64,000 nucleotides of DNA, taken from NCBI RefSeq assembly GCF_001499965.1, contig NZ_LQIT01000017.1, forward strand, positions 1 through 64,000, given 5' to 3'. Positions 60,126 to 64,000 of the stretch are shown here, piece after piece (positions within the stretch are counted from its first letter, which is position 1; every line of letters begins with the position of its first letter). This stretch comes from Mycobacterium sp. GA-2829 (GTDB lineage Bacteria > Actinomycetota > Actinomycetes > Mycobacteriales > Mycobacteriaceae). The notes under the pieces were generated by a model. It worked only from the letters and a program-made list of their open reading frames with translations, did not search any database and was not told the origin of the DNA. The position numbers and the translations under genes were made by a program.

Positions 60126-61160
60126 TCACCGTGAGGGGGGTCCGGGCTTCGCGCCCGCGGCGTCCCGGCGGCGCGCCGCCATCCCGGCCAACGCCTCGAA
60201 CACGACGCGGTGCGCGGCGTTGACGGTGAGTTCGGCGTGGTCGTAGGCCGGTGCCACCTCGACGACGTCGACGCCGGCCACGTCGTGTTCGTAGCAGAGT
60301 TGCCGCACCATCCGCAGCAGGTCGGCGCTGGTGATGCCGCCCGGCTCTGGGGTTCCGGTGCCGGGGGCGTGCGCGGGGTCGAGGACGTCGATGTCGACGG
60401 AGACGTAGAGCTTGTCGGCCTTGGCCAGCGCCTCACTCACGGCGTCGGCCATGACGGCCTTGAAGCCGCGTTCCCAGATCTCCTGCATGGTGTGCCACGT
60501 CATGCCCTGTTCGAGCATCCACTCGAAGGTGTCCTGCGGCGGCCAGTACCCGCGCAACCCCACCTGCACGAAATGGGTGCCGGGCACCGCGCCCGACTCG
60601 ATGAGCCGCCGCATCGGGGTGCCGTGGCTGGCCAGGTTGCCCTCGATCTCGTCGGCGGTGTCGGCGTGGGCGTCGAAGTGCACGATGCCGACGTTGCCGT
60701 AGCCGTGCACGTCGGCGACCGCGGTCGCCGCGGGCCAGGTGATCGAGTGATCGCCACCGAGGATCACCGGCACGATGCCGCGCGACGCCACCGCGGCCAC
60801 CCGTTCCCGGATGTTGGTGTGCGAGACCTCGGTCTGTCCGTGCGGGCAGTAGGCGTCGCCGAAGTCGACGACCTCGAGCCAGTCGAAGATCTCCAGGCCC
60901 AGATCCATGTGATAGGTGCCGGGTTCGTAGGCCGTGGCCCGGATCGCGCGGGGGCCGAAGCGGGCGCCGGGTCGGTTCGTGGTGCCCACGTCGAACGGCG
61001 CGCCGACGATCGCGACGTCGGGCCGCCACGATTCCAGCTGCGCGGTCTCGGTGAGGAACGGCCGGTGCCCGAACGACACCATGCCCGAATACGGCAAATC
61101 CAGTTGCTCGGCCAGCCCCGGCGGGAGGTCTCGCTGCGGCTCGCCGTGATCATGACCCAT
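60126..61160 (-). CDS. speB: Agmatinase/ureohydrolase family protein
   Basis: 344 residues. Binuclear manganese motifs: VILGGDHSITWP, IVHFDAHADTADE and SVDIDVLDPAHAPGTGTPEPGG, all complete. The last one, GTGTPEPGG, is the substrate-specificity loop of agmatinases and guanidinobutyrases rather than arginase (no SFDID..GT..R..GL form). Hydrolyses a guanidino compound to urea and an amine. Convergent with the mycolate methyltransferase, 13 bp apart. The symbol is by similarity; substrate could be guanidinobutyrate. Confidence 0.85.
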   Translation of the reverse strand: MGHDHGEPQRDLPPGLAEQLDLPYSGMVSFGHRPFLTETAQLESWRPDVAIVGAPFDVGTTNRPGARFGPRAIRATAYEPGTYHMDLGLEIFDWLEVVDFGDAYCPHGQTEVSHTNIRERVAAVASRGIVPVILGGDHSITWPAATAVADVHGYGNVGIVHFDAHADTADEIEGNLASHGTPMRRLIESGAVPGTHFVQVGLRGYWPPQDTFEWMLEQGMTWHTMQEIWERGFKAVMADAVSEALAKADKLYVSVDIDVLDPAHAPGTGTPEPGGITSADLLRMVRQLCYEHDVAGVDVVEVAPAYDHAELTVNAAHRVVFEALAGMAARRRDAAGAKPGPPSR

Positions 61161-61191
61161 GTGCCGACCGTACCGCCGATGCCGGCCGTCG

Positions 61192-61617
61192 TCAGGGGAG
61201 CAGCGCGGCCCGCAGGAACGGCGGCACAGCGCATTTGGTCCAGTCGGTCGTGGACACCATGACGTAGACGGTGCGGCCGGTCACCGCGACATGCTCGGCG
61301 GCCCCACCGGCCCCGCGCCACACCGCGAAACCGAGGGTGAAGCTGGTCTGCCCCACGCGTTCGCACACCACCGCCACCCGCACCGCGTCCCGCCAGCGCA
61401 CCGGTGCGGCGTAGTCGAGTTCGGTGTGCACGACCTGGAAGTCCAGCCCGTCGGCCATCAGCGCCGGATACGAGACCCCGATGTGGTCGAGGAACGCGGT
61501 GCACGCCTCGTCGAACCAGGTCAGGTAGTGCCCGTTGAAGACCACGCCCTGCTGGTCGACCTCGGCGTAGCGCGGGGTGATCGACAGCGAGAAGCGCTCG
61601 GTCGGATCGGCCGCCAC
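61192..61617 (-). CDS. 4HBT-type acyl-CoA thioesterase
   Basis: 141 residues from GTG 61617. Hotdog motif RYAEVDQQGVVFNGHYLTWFDEACTAFLD, where YxEVDxxGxVxxxxY is the catalytic-aspartate segment of 4-hydroxybenzoyl-CoA thioesterases. No signal peptide. 18 bp downstream of the acyl-AMP ligase on the same strand, suggesting release or editing of its acyl product. Confidence 0.88.
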   Translation of the reverse strand: MAADPTERFSLSITPRYAEVDQQGVVFNGHYLTWFDEACTAFLDHIGVSYPALMADGLDFQVVHTELDYAAPVRWRDAVRVAVVCERVGQTSFTLGFAVWRGAGGAAEHVAVTGRTVYVMVSTTDWTKCAVPPFLRAALLP

Positions 61618-61635
61618 CGGCTCACCCTAACGCGG

Positions 61636-63270
61636 TCAGGCGACCAGTTCGGTGGCCAGCCCGCGGCGCGGTTTGCCCGACGGCGTCTTGGGGATGGTGC
61701 CCGGCGACACCACCGACACCTTGCGCGGCCGCAGGTCGATCTCGGCCACGACCGCGTGGGCGACCTCACGCTCGATCCGCCGGATCTCGCCCTGGTCCTG
61801 CCAGCTGGGGGCTTCGACGACGACGGCGAACGTCTCGCGCGGGTGGCCGGCGTCGAGGCGCACCGCGACGACGCAGCCGGGCCGCACGCCGTCCACGCGG
61901 GCGGCCGCCCGTTCGACGTCGGTCGGGTAGATGTTGCGACCGGCCATGATGATGACGTCTTTGACCCTGCCGCACACCACGATTCGCCCGTCCTCAGTGA
62001 GGTAGCCGAGGTCGCCGGTGTCGTACCAGCCCCAGCGGTCGGGTGCGGGATGGAAACCGGCCATCGTGGTGTAGCCGGGGCTCAGCGACGATCCGCGCAC
62101 CTGGATCACCCCGACCGCGCGCGGCGGGACGACGGCGGCATCGGCGTCGACCACCCGCACAGCCATGTCCCCGAGCGGTGGGCCCAGACAGGCCAGTCGC
62201 CGCGTGCGCCCGGTGCTCGCCGGGACCGCACGGTCGAAGGCGGACAGCAGGTCGGCGTCGACTTCGTCGGTGCGCAGTCCCGCGCCGAGCGCGCTGAACG
62301 ACACCGCGACGGTGGTCTCGGCCATTCCGTACGCGGGCAGGATGGCGCCGGGGTCGAGCCCGAACGGTGCCCCCGCCTCGCACAGGTCCTCCACCGCGGC
62401 GGGATCGACCTGTTCGGCGCCCGACAGCGCGAAGCGTAGGCTCGACAGATCGAACTGACCCGGAACCGCTTGACGGCGAAGCCTTTTCGCGAGCAGCGCC
62501 CACGCGAAGTTCGGCGCGGCGGTCATGGTGCCGCGGTACTTGTCGATGAGCTTGGCCCACAGCAGGATGTCGCCGAGGAAGTCCAGCGGCGTGACCTTGA
62601 CCAGTTCCGCCCCGAAGTACATGGGGACGGTGAGGAATCCGGTCATCCCCATGTCGTGGAACAGCGGCAACCAGCTGACGATGACGTCGGAGTCGATGCG
62701 GTAATCGGCCGCACTGAACATCGCCTCAGCATTGGACACCACGTTGCGGTGGGTGATGTGGACGGCCTTGGGCGACCCGGTCGACCCCGACGTCAGCTGC
62801 ATCAGGGCGACGTCGTCGTCGGTGGTTCCCACCGGATCGACCGGTCCGGCGTCGATGAGGCGCTCGACGGTGAGCACGGCGACCCCCAGCTGCTCCAGCA
62901 CGGGGCGGGCCACCATGAACGGCTCGGACAGCACCACCGCACGGGCGCCGATGAGCGTGATGACGTTCGCGGTCTCGGCGGCCCACAGCGCGAGGTCGCT
63001 GCGCGGGGTCGGCTGGTGCAGCATCGTCAGACTGGCCCCGCGCATCCACAACGCCTGGGCGGTCGGGGCGATCTCGTCCGGCGCACCCGCCAGGACCGCG
63101 ACCGCATCACCGGGTCCGACACCGGCCGCGGCCAGTCCGCCGGCGATGCGCCGCGCGCGTTCGTGCACCTCGCGCCAGGACCGCCGCACGGGCCGATGCG
63201 GCTCCCCGGTGACCATGCCGTTGGCACTCGAGAGGGCGCTGGCGAACATCTTGTCGGTGAATGCGCTCAC
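61636..63270 (-). CDS. Fatty-acyl-AMP/CoA ligase (FAAL/FadD-like)
   Basis: 544 residues from GTG 63270. Adenylation motifs: [20 protein letters not shown] (A3), [12 protein letters not shown] (A5), [20 protein letters not shown] (A7/A8) and K in [10 protein letters not shown] (A10). [22 protein letters not shown] resembles FAAL proteins, which load lipids onto polyketide synthases, but no PKS or ACP gene is near. Activates a fatty acid as AMP ester, then either CoA or a carrier; the partner is unknown. GTGA overlap with the DUF5994 gene and followed by a thioesterase gene. Confidence 0.88.
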   Translation of the reverse strand: MSAFTDKMFASALSSANGMVTGEPHRPVRRSWREVHERARRIAGGLAAAGVGPGDAVAVLAGAPDEIAPTAQALWMRGASLTMLHQPTPRSDLALWAAETANVITLIGARAVVLSEPFMVARPVLEQLGVAVLTVERLIDAGPVDPVGTTDDDVALMQLTSGSTGSPKAVHITHRNVVSNAEAMFSAADYRIDSDVIVSWLPLFHDMGMTGFLTVPMYFGAELVKVTPLDFLGDILLWAKLIDKYRGTMTAAPNFAWALLAKRLRRQAVPGQFDLSSLRFALSGAEQVDPAAVEDLCEAGAPFGLDPGAILPAYGMAETTVAVSFSALGAGLRTDEVDADLLSAFDRAVPASTGRTRRLACLGPPLGDMAVRVVDADAAVVPPRAVGVIQVRGSSLSPGYTTMAGFHPAPDRWGWYDTGDLGYLTEDGRIVVCGRVKDVIIMAGRNIYPTDVERAAARVDGVRPGCVVAVRLDAGHPRETFAVVVEAPSWQDQGEIRRIEREVAHAVVAEIDLRPRKVSVVSPGTIPKTPSGKPRRGLATELVA

Positions 63271-63731
63271 GGGGTCGCCTCCTGCCGTTCGCCGAGCATG
63301 CTGGGTATCGGGTGGATCCGCCGGCGCAGCGACTCCGCGCAGATCGGCTGTGCGCCAGCGTCGACGGCGTCGAGCACCGCACGGGCGGCGGGCATGGACA
63401 CGTCCGCGCCGATGACGTAGAGCAGGGCATCGCGCGAATGCGAGCCGACGAGGTAGATGGTGTCGTGGGCGACCAAGCGGTACGCGTCGACGGCGACGGC
63501 GCCGTTGCGGTGGATGACGCGCTTCGGCGCACTCGACCAGGCGGACGGGTCGTAGACCACGCGGCGGATCGATCCGACCAGGCGGCTGATCACCGCGACC
63601 AGGTCGGGCAGTTCGTCACCGAGGTGGTCGCTGTGTGGCCACCACGCGCCGTCGACCGCACCGGGGATCGGTGCTCTGTCGCAGAGTGTCAATCGGCTCG
63701 AGGGGGTGGAGTGCGCAGTATTGGGCGTCAT
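63267..63731 (-). CDS. DUF5994 family protein
   Basis: 154 residues from ATG 63731. Contains the [21 protein letters not shown] motif (near residue 26) and [16 protein letters not shown], with later [20 protein letters not shown], the set that marks small DUF5994 proteins common in mycobacteria, of unknown function. Its stop overlaps the ligase GTG start by 3-4 bp (GTGA), so the two are translated together. An in-frame extension to 63992 is rejected. Confidence 0.8.
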   Translation of the reverse strand: MTPNTAHSTPSSRLTLCDRAPIPGAVDGAWWPHSDHLGDELPDLVAVISRLVGSIRRVVYDPSAWSSAPKRVIHRNGAVAVDAYRLVAHDTIYLVGSHSRDALLYVIGADVSMPAARAVLDAVDAGAQPICAESLRRRIHPIPSMLGERQEATP

Positions 63732-63820
63732 TGCGGACGGTCCCGTCAGTTTTCCTGAATCGCAAGCGGCAACCGAATACCGGCACGCGAGGAACCTACG
63801 ACGCGCTGAGCATAACCACT

Positions 63821-63853
63821 GGCGGACCGTGGCCCCGCCACCGGCGGTCCGCC
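63821..63853. promoter_or_regulatory. Hairpin-forming inverted repeat upstream of the dehydratase gene
   Basis: GGCGGACCG (63821-63829) pairs perfectly with CGGTCCGCC (63845-63853), with an inner TGGC/GCCA stem. It ends 29 bp before the GTG start of the downstream gene. It could be a leader hairpin or an operator; no U-run follows. Confidence 0.35.
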
Positions 63854-63882
63854 CGGCGCGCCGCCCAGGCAGACTGGGCGGC

Positions 63883-64000
63883 GTGCAACTGGTCTCGATC
63901 GACGACATCCGGGCGGCGGCGGCGCGCATCCGCGACGACATCCTGCGTACCCCGCTGATCCCCGCGGCCTGGGCGGGCGACCTCTGGCTCAAACCGGAGA
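63883..64000 (+). CDS. Threonine/serine dehydratase-like PLP enzyme, N-terminal fragment
   Basis: Runs off the window after about 39 codons from GTG 63883. The translated start (VSIDDIRAAAARIRDDILRT then PLIPAAW..DLWLKPE) matches the N-terminus of type II PLP threonine dehydratases and serine racemases, in which LKxE precedes the PLP-lysine segment. The catalytic part is beyond the edge, so the specific enzyme cannot be fixed. Confidence 0.8.
   Translation, partial: MQLVSIDDIRAAAARIRDDILRTPLIPAAWAGDLWLKPE

Overview
The window is high-GC, densely packed actinobacterial DNA with many GTGA/ATGA start-stop overlaps. Several gene families are mycobacterial hallmarks: the Ala/Pro-rich secreted glycoprotein Apa, an antigen 85 mycolyltransferase, a cyclopropane mycolic acid synthase-type methyltransferase, a secreted chorismate mutase, GlnA3, BfrA and a FAAL-like ligase. 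From memory, the order apa - thiolase-like - DUF1810 - bfrA - glnA3 - amidohydrolase - P450 - SDR - chorismate mutase follows the M. tuberculosis Rv1860-Rv1886 region, interrupted by blocks that species lacks, including lon and a large sugar-alcohol operon. This suggests an environmental, fast-growing Mycolicibacterium-type species; the assignment is inference.

Layout. 1-2.7 kb: 3' part of apa, a small secreted CDGP protein with a palindrome upstream, and a CGNR-type regulator divergent from a hypothetical gene across a tandem operator. 2.6-7.5 kb: CAAX-type membrane protease and phosphoketolase (minus strand), then a thiolase-like enzyme. 7.5-19.8 kb: a complete polyol/sugar catabolic locus. 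It holds a SorC/DeoR-type regulator plus SDR (minus strand), divergent from a ten-gene run (SIS isomerase, FGGY kinase, RPE-like epimerase, two zinc dehydrogenases, an SDR, ABC ATPase, permease and two tandem-duplicated binding lipoproteins) that ends at a strong terminator. 19.8-23.6 kb: a two-gene winged-helix/dual-ATPase (AAA + HerA-like) module. 23.6-29.2 kb: lipoprotein, DUF72, HhH DNA glycosylase, TfoX-like gene, a small gene flanked by inverted repeats, and lon preceded by a HAIR-like site.

29.3-41 kb: Ag85C-type mycolyltransferase with its terminator, a DUF1810 gene, a five-gene run (TetR, membrane protein, TPR protein, deaminase, GH13 amylase), cupin, thioesterase, FUSC transporter, EthD-like protein and enoyl-CoA hydratase. 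40.8-44.3 kb: iron-storage cluster (Bfd and an unknown protein divergent from BfrA, with an IdeR-like box between), CMD protein and GlnA3. 44.3-49.9 kb: LEH-type enzyme, amidohydrolase, SDR, a TAT/lipoprotein-type dienelactone hydrolase, and a frameshifted glycosyltransferase enclosed by two near-identical 64-bp palindromic repeats. 50-58 kb: coiled-coil membrane protein, HAD phosphatase, Rv2629-like baeRF protein, TetR/FAD oxidoreductase pair, P450 and F420-type LLM enzyme. 57-64 kb: SDR, chorismate mutase, mycolate methyltransferase, agmatinase-type hydrolase, thioesterase, acyl-AMP ligase, DUF5994 protein and the start of a PLP-dependent dehydratase.

The polyol locus and the nearby phosphoketolase could work together: dehydrogenases oxidise a sugar alcohol, the FGGY kinase makes a ketose phosphate, the RPE-like enzyme and SIS protein interconvert pentose phosphates, and phosphoketolase could cleave xylulose 5-phosphate. 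The substrate is not determined by sequence. No rRNA, tRNA, CRISPR array, insertion sequence or prophage gene was recognised.
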